Below, piece after piece: positions 15,400 to 27,200 of a stretch of 64,000 nt of DNA. The position numbers were made by a program, and so were the translations under genes. The notes beneath the pieces were generated by a model. That model was not told the origin of the DNA, did no database searches, and was given only the letters and a program-made list of their open reading frames with translations. Position 1 is the stretch's first letter. Every line of letters starts with the position of its first letter. Source of the stretch: Aquila chrysaetos chrysaetos (Eukaryota; Chordata; Aves; Accipitriformes; Accipitridae); NCBI RefSeq assembly GCF_900496995.4, contig NC_044014.1, forward strand, positions 7,018,001 to 7,082,000, read 5' to 3'.

Positions 15400-15950
15400 T
15401 TTCTTCCAGTGACCCGGGCCAGGTCTTCAGCTGCTGCAAACGAGCAGCGGTGGGGCTGCTGTGCCCGAGCTCCCGTTCCCCGTCCTCTCCCGAGGAAAAG
15501 GCACGGAGCCAGGTCCCGCCGCGGGTCAGGTCCAGCCCACAAGCCGCCAGCTGCAGCTCCGCGGTCTCTCCTGACCACGGAGCATTTGCAAGACTCTCTG
15601 CCGAGTTCCCTGCCATCCCAGCGGGGACGACCGGGGAGGCAGCCGGGCTGCCGAGGCGCCCGCAGAGCCGCGCCAGCCCCGTCCCCGCGGCTCCGAGGAG
15701 GTACGGCGAAGGGGACGACGCCGAAACTCAAGGTACGCGGCGGCCGGGCACGGCTTTGCCCGCCGAGAGGCTGAGGAGGAGGCTCTCGGCGGGGAGAAAG
15801 GGAGAGCCCACGAGCCGTGCTGCAGAGCCAGGCAGGAGAGAGGAAAATCAGCTCAACGTTTCTTCGCCTGCGCCAGCCCCGCGCGTCCCGGAGACGCGTA
15901 AGCACGTTCCGCCTTCCCCTCGCGCAGATCCAGTCGCTGTGGTCCTCAAA
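15400..15950. promoter_or_regulatory. Intronic CpG island in GRK5 intron 1
   Basis: About 550 bp of GC-rich sequence with dense CpG sits in AT-rich intron. On the plus strand it lies in an ATG-initiated 236-codon open frame (15312-16022) of low-complexity Pro/Ser/Arg/Ala composition that matches no family I know. Plus-strand donor-like sites GAG|GTACGG (15701) and AAG|GTACGC (15733) are present. It may be an alternative or antisense promoter with a first exon, or a methylation-free enhancer. The protein reading is doubtful because high GC alone keeps frames open on both strands. Confidence 0.55.
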
Positions 15951-17602
15951 GGACTTAAACGTCAACTTCCCGGGGAGGTCTCTTTAATCTTTGTTTATAA
16001 AGGGGGTAAACAGAAAGGTTAAGAGAAATGCCTGTGAGCTGACTTTTTGGAAAGGCAGAAGTTAGTTGCTGCAGAGGAGCGCTGAAAATGCTCGCGCTCT
16101 TCTCAAAAATAAACAACCGGGAAAATTAGGCGGTCATCTGTCAAGGAACAAACTAGTATCAAAACAAAAAAGTTCAACACTGGGCCCTCAAGTCCTCCTC
16201 TAGCTATCTGGTAGCATTTAACGTTTTCCTTAAACACTGCACACACACTAGGGACTTCTCTGTAACACAGAGTCTGGCATGCAATGGGCCTTGTGTATCA
16301 AAGATTCAATAGCACACAAGTCTCCAAAGGGAAAGCATTAGATGGACACTTAAGATGTTTAGCTTCAGATGTCAGACCAATTTAAAATTAAAACCATATC
16401 ACCAGTTATTTTTTCCAAGAATGGCATATAAAAGTATGCATCTTTCTCCGCAGCACAAAACAAAACAAAAAAAGACTTGAAGACTATAAACAAACATTAA
16501 GTCTACAACTGCATTAATTCTTCATCTCACTACAGAGGTGAAAACCAAAAATCAAAGGGGAAAATATCAGCTTCCCCTGTATTAGAACTCTATGAATCTA
16601 ATCCACATATGTGAAAGGATCTGGGAAAAAAAAATCTGTAGAGAAACCTGACTTGCATTTGCAAAGTCCTAAGAAGGGTTGCAAACAATGGAGATGAAAA
16701 AAAATGAAACTCCTTCAAAAGAAAGTAAAGCTTTTGACTCTAAAGGACTTTTAATCCCAGGCACGTTCAGTTTCATTTCATTCAGAGCTTGAGCCAAACC
16801 ACAAAATTTGGGTCTGACCATTTCCCAAAGTTCAGAGCATTTTGAATCCAAAGATTTTGGTTTGGACCCAGTGCTAATGCTGTTATTGTATGGGTCAAAT
16901 ATCTTATTATAAAGATAGTAAACAGCAAGAGAAAGCTCTCCAACTGGCCAGGGCTCCCTCTGCCAGTTAATCACAGAAAATGTTCACAGCAGTGGAATGA
17001 AGGATGATGCTGTGGATACCAGAACTGGCCACAAACACTGGAGCACTTACGCAGCAGATCAGTGAAGTAGTATCTGTATCCTACGTTAAGCAAATGCAAA
17101 GACTGAAGCAAAAATGCCTATTAACTACTGTTATCGAGGTGTCAAAAAGAGCCTTCAAGCTATTGTATTCAAACCTACTCCTGACCCCATCACTTTTGGC
17201 CACCTGCTTTCAGAAATTTCCATTCATATGTCTATGCAGACGAAGACATCTTCCATTCACCTCGCACTGCCTTACCAATACTGAGTGGAAGGAAGCAAAG
17301 AGCATGCACAATTGAACTGAATTTGAATTAAACCACATATAAACTCTAGGGTGAATGGAATGACTGTCAAACGTGGAACGGCCCTGTTTCCTGCAAGGAC
17401 ATAAAAAGGAGAAACAACTACAAGCAGGGACTGCCGTAAAAAGCGTGAGAGGTACACAAAGCTGAAGAATGTACCACAGCAACAACCACATACAGAAGTA
17501 AATACTTTTTATTCCTCTGTAGAAGCCTAAGCTTTCCTATGAAGATCTTAAAACACTCCTAAAATGCCTTACGATGCATCAATCCTGGTGGGAAACTGGG
17601 TT

Positions 17603-17685
17603 CGTTGTCATTTTATCGACAGGGAAACAGAAGCAAAGGTGACAAGATGCCTTGCTACAGGCTCAGCAGGGCACGGATGGAGTTT
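17603..17685 (+). mobile_element. Possible ancient MIR-like SINE remnant
   Basis: A short stretch with CATTTTATCGACAGGGAAAC followed by AGAAGCAAAGGTGAC and CTTGCTACAGGCTCAGCAGG resembles the core of old amniote MIR-like repeats. It is too short and diverged to be certain. Confidence 0.35.
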
Positions 17686-20600
17686 TCGCATGAAACACAA
17701 CTGGACCTCTCCCCAGCCCCTTCACTACACACTAACACTTGCCTAGATGAGACGTAGCTATAATATAGGTAAACCACAAAAATGTCAGTTGCCTGAAAAC
17801 TTCCCTCATCACTAAGCCCAGCCCATGACTTCTAAAGCCTAATCACTTGGCTTTTAATTTAATTTTTATGCATTAGCAGGACTGCAATTTTTTAATCCTG
17901 CTTTAACTTGCGAAGCTCCCCCTGCAATAAGCTGATTCAGCGGAGGGTCTCTGCCCGCACGCAAATGAAGAGCTTGACCTGGCGAGTACAAATGAGCCCA
18001 GGCTTTGTCTGCAGGAACAAGTTGTTATGGTTCATTTTAAAACCCTGAAGGAGGCCCAGGATGTCTAAGGAAAACACACTGTAGGGCTGAATGAATGGGG
18101 CATCAATTTCATTGACAGAGATGTCCTGCCTGGCTGCTTTGCTCTTCTTGTATTTTTGATACACAGTTTGGTGCCTTCATTCTGTGATAGTGGGACCTCT
18201 GCCAGGTGTTGTTACAGACATTCATAGTGAATGGTTGCAAGTGTGAAATCAACCCAGTTTTCTCTTTTTACAGAGTAGGGAACTCTCTTTGTGATCCAAA
18301 TAAACCTTGAAGAAGGCTTCAAGCCAACTTCGTCACTGTTTGTTCTTACGTAACTAGACCAGGAACACTCAGTACCCAGAAGTAACAACAATTCTTCTAT
18401 ATACCTAAAAAACTACATTTACTTTGAACTTATCAGCAGCAAAAGCCTGTCATCTTTGGACATCATCCACCAGAACTGCCCAAGACAACTTATCTATTAT
18501 TTTTGGGTGCCAACAACAATGGACTTGATATTGTCTGCATTTATCAGAACGGATTTGTTACCCAAGATGCAGATAATAAGAAACAATTCCTTGCCTAGTG
18601 GGTCCAAATATTATTCTGCTGAACTAAAGTGACTTTTTATATTATATCCACACGAAATCCGTGGCTTTAGGAATCCAAAGCAATAATCCTCTGCATTCAT
18701 TGTTCAGGGCCCACATGAGCACAGCCAAAACCTGTCCACGGGGATCAGCTCCCGCCTTTGCTTATGGTTAGAGCAAACAACGCAGAAGCCACAGCCGCCT
18801 CTCGTCTCCACAGTGATGTCCTTTCAGGTGGCACCACATCCTAAATAGCTGTGTTACCCCCAGCACCAGAATCGCACCCCATTTGCAGCGGGAGCACCTG
18901 AAGATTTCAAGCTCAAGCACTACGGGACTGAGGTCCTCCCGACGGAGTTCCAGAGCGATGGATCCTGCCAACATCAGCCCCAGCCCAGACAGTGCTCCCA
19001 CTGAGGGACTCCCACAGCCAAATCCCCTCCTGTGCCCGCCAAGGTCATCCCGACCACTACAGGCTTAGCCTAAATCCTGGTTGGCATCCACTGCTAAAAA
19101 ATATAGGAGAAAATTTAAAAAAAAATAAATAATTGCCACCCATGTTGTGGAGTTATCCCTGGAGAGTTATCTCCCCAGGGAAGGAGGGGAGCAGAGGCGG
19201 CAGGTCTCCCTGCTCTGACAGCATTGCTCCCCCCCACCCGGCCAAAGGGAGGTGGGCAGAAATGGGCTCGGGCAGCCCGGGGGAGGCTTCGCACCACCTG
19301 ATTTAAGCCTCTGACTTTGGGGTCATTGGAAACACAGCCGAGTGAACAAGCTGTATTCCCGTCAGGGAGTTCTCGGTACACGAGTCCCCCGTGGGGTGGG
19401 GTGGGTGCCTGCAAATGGGTGCTTCAAAAGACCTCAACGGGCGCCCGCAGAGCCTCCAGCAGACCGAGTGCCCTGCAGCGAAGCAGCCCTGATTTCAGAC
19501 AACAGAGAGCAGCTGCTTGCCAGGTATTGCAGTTGCTCTTAAATTGCAGGTTTGTTTTTTTTTTCCTTAGCGGCTTACAAAAATCTGACGAGCATCTGTA
19601 AGCGGCTGCCATCCCGAGCCAGCAAAGGCACTGCAGGGCGACCCTCGAGCACGGGCTGCTTCTGGGCAAGCTGCGAAGCCAGGCTCTCCTCCTGAAGCTG
19701 TTAACAAATTTATAACTGCTCCAGACCAGGCACAGAGGGAGAACTGTAACACGTACTCACCGCCGGGTTACGCACACACGGCCGAAACTGCTGGGTGACA
19801 GTCAAGCACAAGTCCCAGAATGTCTAACCTGCATAAAGGGCTTTAAGTTTCAAATGAAATGAAATAAAAACAGCATTTAACTGCACATACAGCTTGCTAC
19901 CACCTCTGGTGGCCAAGCCAAAAGTATTAGGTAGAGTTAACTTTGGCTGACACCACAGCATTTACTGTTTAATTTCCTGATACTTAAAAAATAATTTTTT
20001 AAAAATATCTGTATCTTGAATATATCTGTGTTACTGGGAACAGCTCCTTATTTCTTTAACAACAGCTGTGTTTTTGAATTCACATTTCACGGATATTTTT
20101 CTCCTTCTAAACTCAACTCCATACAGCAGCACCCACAGCATCTTGGCAAAAACCTCCCTCCCTTGGACAAATATGTCACCAGACATTTCTGGCAGGCTGT
20201 CCTCTCACAGATAACTAGCATGCCGAGCTAAGAATAGGATTAGCTGCTTCTCTAGCTACTTTGTCCAGGTGCCTGCAGAAGGTCTCTTGGTGTAGCAGTT
20301 CAGCTTCTCAGAGAAAGAACGCAGGACTGGGCTGTATCTCTAGCAAATTATTAGGAAGCATGTGGAAGCACGTGTGGGTGTTTGGGTCAAACACATCAAA
20401 AATCAGTGCTAAGAGTCAGACTTCAGCTGTCCAGTGACCCCCGGCTACTGTGATAAAAAAACCTTCCCAAATATTTTATTACGGGACAGTCAAAGCATTG
20501 TGCCTTCCTCTGAGCCTCCTGGCTCTAGTTGTTGTCACAAAAAAATATATCCAGATTATAGAGATCAGTAGTACAGTCCAAGACGTGACTTCTTTTTAGG

Positions 20601-20824
20601 CACAATCACCTACAATTTCTATGTGCCTAATACAATACACAAACAGTCCAGATTATATATATAATTAAAAAGTAAAACACTTCAGGCAAACAAGTTAAGC
20701 CTTCACTGGAGAGCCAGATGTAGTGCAGGTGTGCTCAGAAGACTCCTGAGTAGTATTTATCATAAAACATTTACAACAGGTCCTAAAGCTTTGTGGTCTT
20801 TTGTAGTATTCTGCAAAACATCAC

Positions 20825-20839
20825 TTTTTTTTTTTTTTT
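20825..20839. repeat. T15 homopolymer
   Basis: Simple T run in intron 1 of GRK5. Confidence 0.8.
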
Positions 20840-23479
20840 AATTGTGAACGTATCAAGTGGCAGGAGATAAAAGAGGTCACACTCCTTGAAGAGATGCCTG
20901 TGGGGAAATAAGGAGAGAGGGGTTTTGTACAGGAATCAAGTGTTACAAAAGGCACAAAGCAAAGAAGAAGGTTACGTACACGTCAGGCTGTACCGTGAGG
21001 CAGACGAGAGGCAATGGCACTGGGAGAAGAGCTCGTGGACCTTGAGCTAGAGAAGTAAGAACCGGAGTTTACCGCAGTGAGGCCAGTGGAGAGCCCTGAG
21101 AAAGGCTGCAGCGAAGGAAGAGGAATCACAGCTGGGAAAAAACTATCGGTGTCTCCCCCAGGAATTTCAAGAGGTTTCAGCCAGTAGTGCAAGGGGACTA
21201 ATTCTCTGCAACTATCTGTTACATAGGTGACTGCATATTTCTCTGTGTGTGTGTGTACGTATGTATAACACACGTGTCATACAGAGACAGTATGGAAATA
21301 CAGTTATTCAGCGATTAGCCATTTTGATTCCTTTCTGTACCTTTACTTCTTCTGACTACTTTTAGAGACCTGCAGTCTCTCTGCCAATACGCAATGGCAA
21401 CACTGGAAGAAAATAACCGCATGCAAAAAATATCCACTTTGTCAAGTGGAGGCTTCCTCTCTCTGTGTGCGTGCGAGTACGTCATTCCCCTCCCATTGTG
21501 TCCCGGGGACATCGATTGTCCCCCAGAACAGCCGACTGGCCAGTCTCTGATTAGGCTCCAGCCACCTTATCAGCTTGCCAAGCATGCACAATAAAGATCT
21601 CAACACCAGCCTACGTCCTCGTCTTATCCCCGATCCAATATTTCCCTGATGTTTTTTTCTTACGTGACTGCCTGCTGCGCTTCAGGTCCAAAGTTTTGGT
21701 GGGGACACGAGCCCGCGTAAAGAGAGAAAACAAAGCAAAAGCTCCCTGCACCTTGGCCCCGCTCCCAGCAAGATAAGGCTCCCCGAGCTGCGCGGGGATC
21801 GAGGCACCCACGATTGCCCTCACGGTATTACTATCTGCTGCGGCCAGCGACGCTTTCCTTGCTGCTGCTGCTGGGCTGCACACCGTGGCTGCTCCCGACT
21901 TCACGATAAATATGTGGCAACAGCTGTTTCCACGTACACAAAGGAACCACGGGCTACGATAAGAGACTGAAATTCTGCACGCCAAAAGGGAGATGCAGAC
22001 AGAAAAGCTTGAGGGGGGCACCACTTCAGATGGCCAAACACACACAGTTGAACAACTGTTTCCGACAGGTAGGAGGAAGGGATAGAAAAGTGACCTTTCC
22101 CATTAAGAATTACATATTTGTTTTGTTTCCCTGCAAGTTAATTTTGCTGGCATCGTGACACATAAAACATTTTGAACTTTCTAAGGAAACTGCTATTAAA
22201 GCACTGAACATTACTGCGAGGGTGCATTTGAAAAACAGAACAATTAGGCATTACAAAGTTTATCTAACTTAGTCCCCAGTACCTTTCAGATTTGTCACCG
22301 CAAAACGCAGACAGTTTGGGGGCCAGTTTAATGATTCCTGTATACGATACCCTTGCCTATAGGAAGAAGAGACCTCTCGAAAATTTATCATTGTCTATAA
22401 GCTACCCTCCACCTCCCTGCTGCAGTCTATTAGTGCACATCCTGGAAAAGGAAGGCTTTCCGAGACAAGGGCGTTTTGTTTAAGCCTCAAGAGCCCAAAC
22501 CTTTAGGGACTCACTGAGAGCAGCTCTGCGGAGCTGGGGGTCCAGCAGCCCCACGTATGCACACAGAGCCACAATGCTGGCAAAGCGACAGCAGAAACCG
22601 AGTCTCACGGGGAATGACGCGATGTTATGTTCTTTACTTTCATTATAATTCACCATTTCAGCTCGACTACTACCAAGTTCCCCAGAAAAATTTTGCAGAG
22701 CCACTGCCAACGTTTAAGGCTCTCCAAAAATTCAGCCAGACAGAAGAGGAAATTCCACGCAGCGTGCAGAAAGTCTGAAGGAGGGGTTTCTGCTAGATAA
22801 CGGGAAAGATGCGGCTGAGCTTGCGCTAGCACTTCCCTAACCACTTGCGTGAATTTCTCAAAGGTGCTCAAATAGGAGGTTTCCTATTGATGCCAAGGGA
22901 CTGCCTAAACAGAAAGATAATTGCTAAAAAAGTACAGAAGAATTAGAAAGGAAACATGTTTCACTAAACGAGAAAATTACTGTCTTCTGAGTTGCTCCAC
23001 GAGAACAGTAATGGGGAATTCATTAGCTTGTTCCTACTGGGAGGGTATTAAAGGGTAGGATTCTGCCACATTTCAAGCAGTCTATGTAAGCCAGTCCATC
23101 CTGTCTTATCTGAAGCCAGATCACCTTAACCTCTTTTAAAATAAAATGCAGAAAGTCTATTTGAATTTTATTCAAGGTCTTGAAGAGCACAGGGCGCCAC
23201 GGTGAAGATCCCGCTATGCCTGGAACGTGAGGCATCTCTGACCAGAAACACGATGGAGGCACAGAGATAAATGCCACGACGGCATTGCATTGCTTATTAG
23301 TTTCTCAAACCAGTAAACTCGAGAGTAACCGTAGGTGACGAAAGGACAGAGGACGTGATGGCATTTGTCACAGAGAAGCAGAAGAGAAACAGAACCGACG
23401 TGACTGCCAATGGCCCAGACCTGGTGTACAGCCAGGTCTGCAAGTGGGTGGCTGTTTCAGCTTGAGAAAGAGAGAGACG

Positions 23480-24190
23480 CAGGTGCCGCGGAGGAGCGCG
23501 CGGGCGATAGCACGGTGCCGAAAGGCACTGCTCCGAGCCTGCCAACCCTCTCGTGCAATGCCGGTTTTAGGAACTGAAGCGAGAAGCTAAAATGACGGGG
23601 GGAGATAACAGCAAAAGAAGCTGGGACGTAGCTTTGATCTTAGGGATGGAAAGTCGCGAGTCGTGGACGGAGGCTCCACGGCTGCCGGGAGGAAGGGGAG
23701 CTTTGGTTCCAGAACAAGGGGAGGTTGCTGGAAGCAGAGCACACCGGAGACGTGGCCCGAAATCCGCGGGAGGAGAAGGAGGCTTGGCACGCCGAGGCGC
23801 TGCAGCTGCCTGTTGGAGCACCTGCACAAAGAAAGGTTCCTCCTGGAGTTTTTGGGTGGAAAAAAGTCATTTCGCTCGCAGCGTACAGTACTTTCAGATA
23901 GACGATAAAATTCAGTTCGTTATCTGGCAGCCAGGCGAGTCACAGCACTTTTTCGGCAGCCCGTCTGACGGGCCGGGCTGCGTCGCCGCTCGGCAGGCAG
24001 CGGAGCTCCGCCGGGTTCAGCGCAGCCCTGCCGTCGAGCGGTGGGTTGTGCACCAATTCGGCCAGTGGTCCAGCCCCCAGTGGCAGTCCAGCCCCCGCGA
24101 GGAGCCAGCGTTACCGGTGCTGGCTCTTTTAAGCGCCATTTGCGGGCACGGGAATGAATTACCTCCCGAAACGACCCGGAGGCAATCGAT
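23480..24190. promoter_or_regulatory. CpG-rich patch in GRK5 intron 1
   Basis: GC- and CpG-rich sequence within AT-rich intron, richest at 23480-23530, 23650-23830 and 23950-24060. An ATG-opened 210-codon frame (23592-24224, plus) crosses it but has no recognisable domain and overlaps open frames on the other strand. A regulatory island is more likely than a gene. Confidence 0.4.
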
Positions 24191-24229
24191 TCATCTCACA
24201 ACGATGAGTTCAGGATTTCCCTGATAACG

Positions 24230-27200
24230 TCAGGCAAATACCGGATCCGATGCCTCCGACTGAGGTTTGAGAAGGCTCAGGTTAGGGTTTTATGACCGTA
24301 GCTGCCTAGAAACAGGAACTTCAATGCAAGCTTTCCAGCAAGTAATGTGGCTACAGAAATCCAGAAATGGGATCCCATCTCCCAACAGGTTTAAACAAAC
24401 GCGTAAAACAAAAAAACCCAAGAAACCCATGGAGACACCGCACCATGTATGGAACCACAAAGGGCTTTAGAGCACAAAATCCAAACTGGGAACCCAAATA
24501 ACTAGGATTTCCAAAGAATCCTGTTGCTTTCATTCCCATTCAATGCTAAAAGTCTTCTCCATACAGGAAAAGGATCTATTTATGTTTCATTAGTGCCAGT
24601 TTTGTATATACCAATAGACTGTGTGTATATAGGAGAGAGGGGAGTACGCTACGCAGCTGTGAGCTTTCTTGGCTAATTACTTGTTTTCTCTTTCTGAGCA
24701 AAATAAATACAACAACAAAATTCAACAGGGCATAACAGCACATCTATTAAGGCTGTACATTTTCCATCAGACTCCGCTAGTATTTGTCTTAGCCACCCTT
24801 AGGCTGAGAAACCCAGTCTATGGTATCATTCATAAACAAGAGGTGCAATGACCTGCACAGATTCATACAGTAAACCAAATAAAATAATACTCTGACTTGA
24901 CATGAAGCAATGTAAGGTAGTGATGCCAGAATGCCAGTTAAAGAGACGTTAAAGTATTTAAGAAAGAATTGCCTCTTCAGCATCAGCAGCATCAAAACAT
25001 TTTGTCCTAAGTCTGGAAGCCTGTTACATCCCCCCAACTTGAAAGGTTTTACAGAAAACTATAGTCTGAGCTGGGTTACGTACTTTTTAAAAAACAAAAC
25101 AAAACAAACCTGTTTATTTCAGCATCAGTTTTGGTAATGAGAAATGTTCCATGTTCTGAGAATGCTTTTGGAGTTCAAAACACCTAAACCCCATTAAAAC
25201 TGTGACTTTAAAACAAAACCATTGCAGCACTTAATACCCTCAAGCTTAACAACACTCTGGGCAGCAGCCGAATTACAAAGTTTTACGAGATGAAACAAAA
25301 GAAAGTTTTCAGAAATGATTTGCAAACACTAACCTTCTAAATCACAGACTGTAGCATGGTGTACTTGCACTAAGAAGTAACAGATATTTCGGGTCCCGGG
25401 CTGCCGACTGGCAAAACCTACTGGTGTTCATATACTTTGGAAACAGGTCCCAGACTAGTCCTTAAAGCAGACTGACTTGTGGATGATTGCCTCATGGAAC
25501 AACGATTTAACATGAATTCCTGACACTCTTACAGATTTTGCTTGCGAGTTACCTTTCAGAGGTTGACTCTGCAGTCACATATGTTCTACTTTGAAGCTAG
25601 ATGAACCATTCGTATGTATACATTTCCCCATGCGTAAGGGTTTGGGGAGCTAATTCATACTCATAGACGAAAATCAAATATCTTTAATAACCTGTCGATA
25701 CACTAGTTATTTTCCTCTGCAGTAAAGAACAGTGTCCCTAAATGTTTAAATTAAGTTATAAATCAGAAAACAGAAAAGGAAATATTTTCCATATGTTTAA
25801 TTTTACGCCATAATTATTTATTAACAAAGTCTACAGATACATGTTGTTACCCTTATGGGAGTTCAAACAATATTCTTACTATTTAAAATATGTTCTTCAA
25901 TTTGCCGCTAACTGGAGACATTTATTAGTTCCATATTTCACTAGCAGTAATTATTGCTGGGAGCCATACATTCACAATCTATACAGATCACAGGGAGACA
26001 CCTGTGTGGATTTAAAGCTTAGCTAGCCCTAACATTACTCAACTGTCTGAAAACGTTCAATCCATTTAAAAGAGCAGGTTGCAAATAGAACTTGCTATCA
26101 CCACTTCTTTTTTTTTTTTTTCAATACATGCTAGTATTTGATACAGCCTCACAGAAGCCAACGGGGTAATGAACTCCAACTAGTAACAAGTTGTAGCTGT
26201 ATTAAACATGGGAACCCCGCTCTTTGCTCTGAGCACAGGCACAATCCACCACGTCCTGGGACACTATTCAATCTCCCAGACCGGGAACGGGTGGAGTTTT
26301 GAGTTTTCTCCTTTGAGAACAGAAGTCCCCAAACCTTCTCTCTTCCTTCTTTCTACTCCTTCCCCCTGACCTGGCCAATCTGACCTCCCTGGTGGACTGT
26401 GTGACCTGTCCCCAAAGGGACTTTCCTGCACAACAGAAGCCGCAGCACATGAAATACCGGGACACTCGGTCACCTTCCTCGAACCCCAGGCGATGGGACA
26501 CCCTACCCAGCGCTGAGCCCTCCTCCACCTACTCCTCTCCTGGATGCCACAAAGGCCGTCACTGACCCCACAGGGCCATCGGCCGTGCTTTGCTCCAGCA
26601 CCTCGCTAGGAAGCAGAAGAGAAGCCACGGCTCCCTGGCACTGCCCGGGCTCGCAGGCTGGGATGTAACGTGGGGAGAGAGAGCAGGAGGGAACCTCGGC
26701 GCAACTGCTTTGTCCCATACATCCTACTGCAAGAGAAGGCAAAAGCCTAGCATCGTGGGTCAGGAGAGAGCCGCGCCGTATCTGCCGTGTTTAGTTGGCC
26801 TCGTACCGCGCTGGGAGTATATTTATTGCCCATCACTAGGTTTTAAATGTCCCGTACGCGCATGACCACCAGGACAGTTATTGCTCTGTGGACCCTGGAA
26901 AACACCATAATGCCTGATGGAAGTGAAAAACTCACTGTAACGGCTCCAGTCAGCTATGGCAGAGGTGATGTTGTTTGTCCAAAACCTTTCCCTCAGGACT
27001 TGCAGAGTCCTGGCTTTTTCCAGTGCCCCGTAAAATGCCTCATGAGAGAAGAGGCTGTTAATGAAGCCAACCTGTTCTTCGTTTCCCTCTGTACCTTCCG
27101 TGTCTGATGCGAGGGGTCACCACTGAACTCAGTGCAAGGATTTTGAGCAATCGGTCACATGCCGTGACCGGGAGAAATATCAGTGCGAGTGAAAAACCAT

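Larger units (their letters stand above)
15960..23470. other. Intronic sequence with no recognisable gene
   Basis: AT-rich intron with a possible MIR-like remnant near 17.6 kb, a somewhat GC-rich stretch at about 19.15-19.65 kb and a moderately CpG-containing stretch at about 21.7-21.9 kb. No splice-flanked coding block was recognised. Confidence 0.6.

Noticed and set aside
15384-15965. 193-codon minus-strand frame at the intronic CpG island
   Set aside because: It starts at TTG, overlaps the plus-strand frame and has no motif; GC-driven openness.
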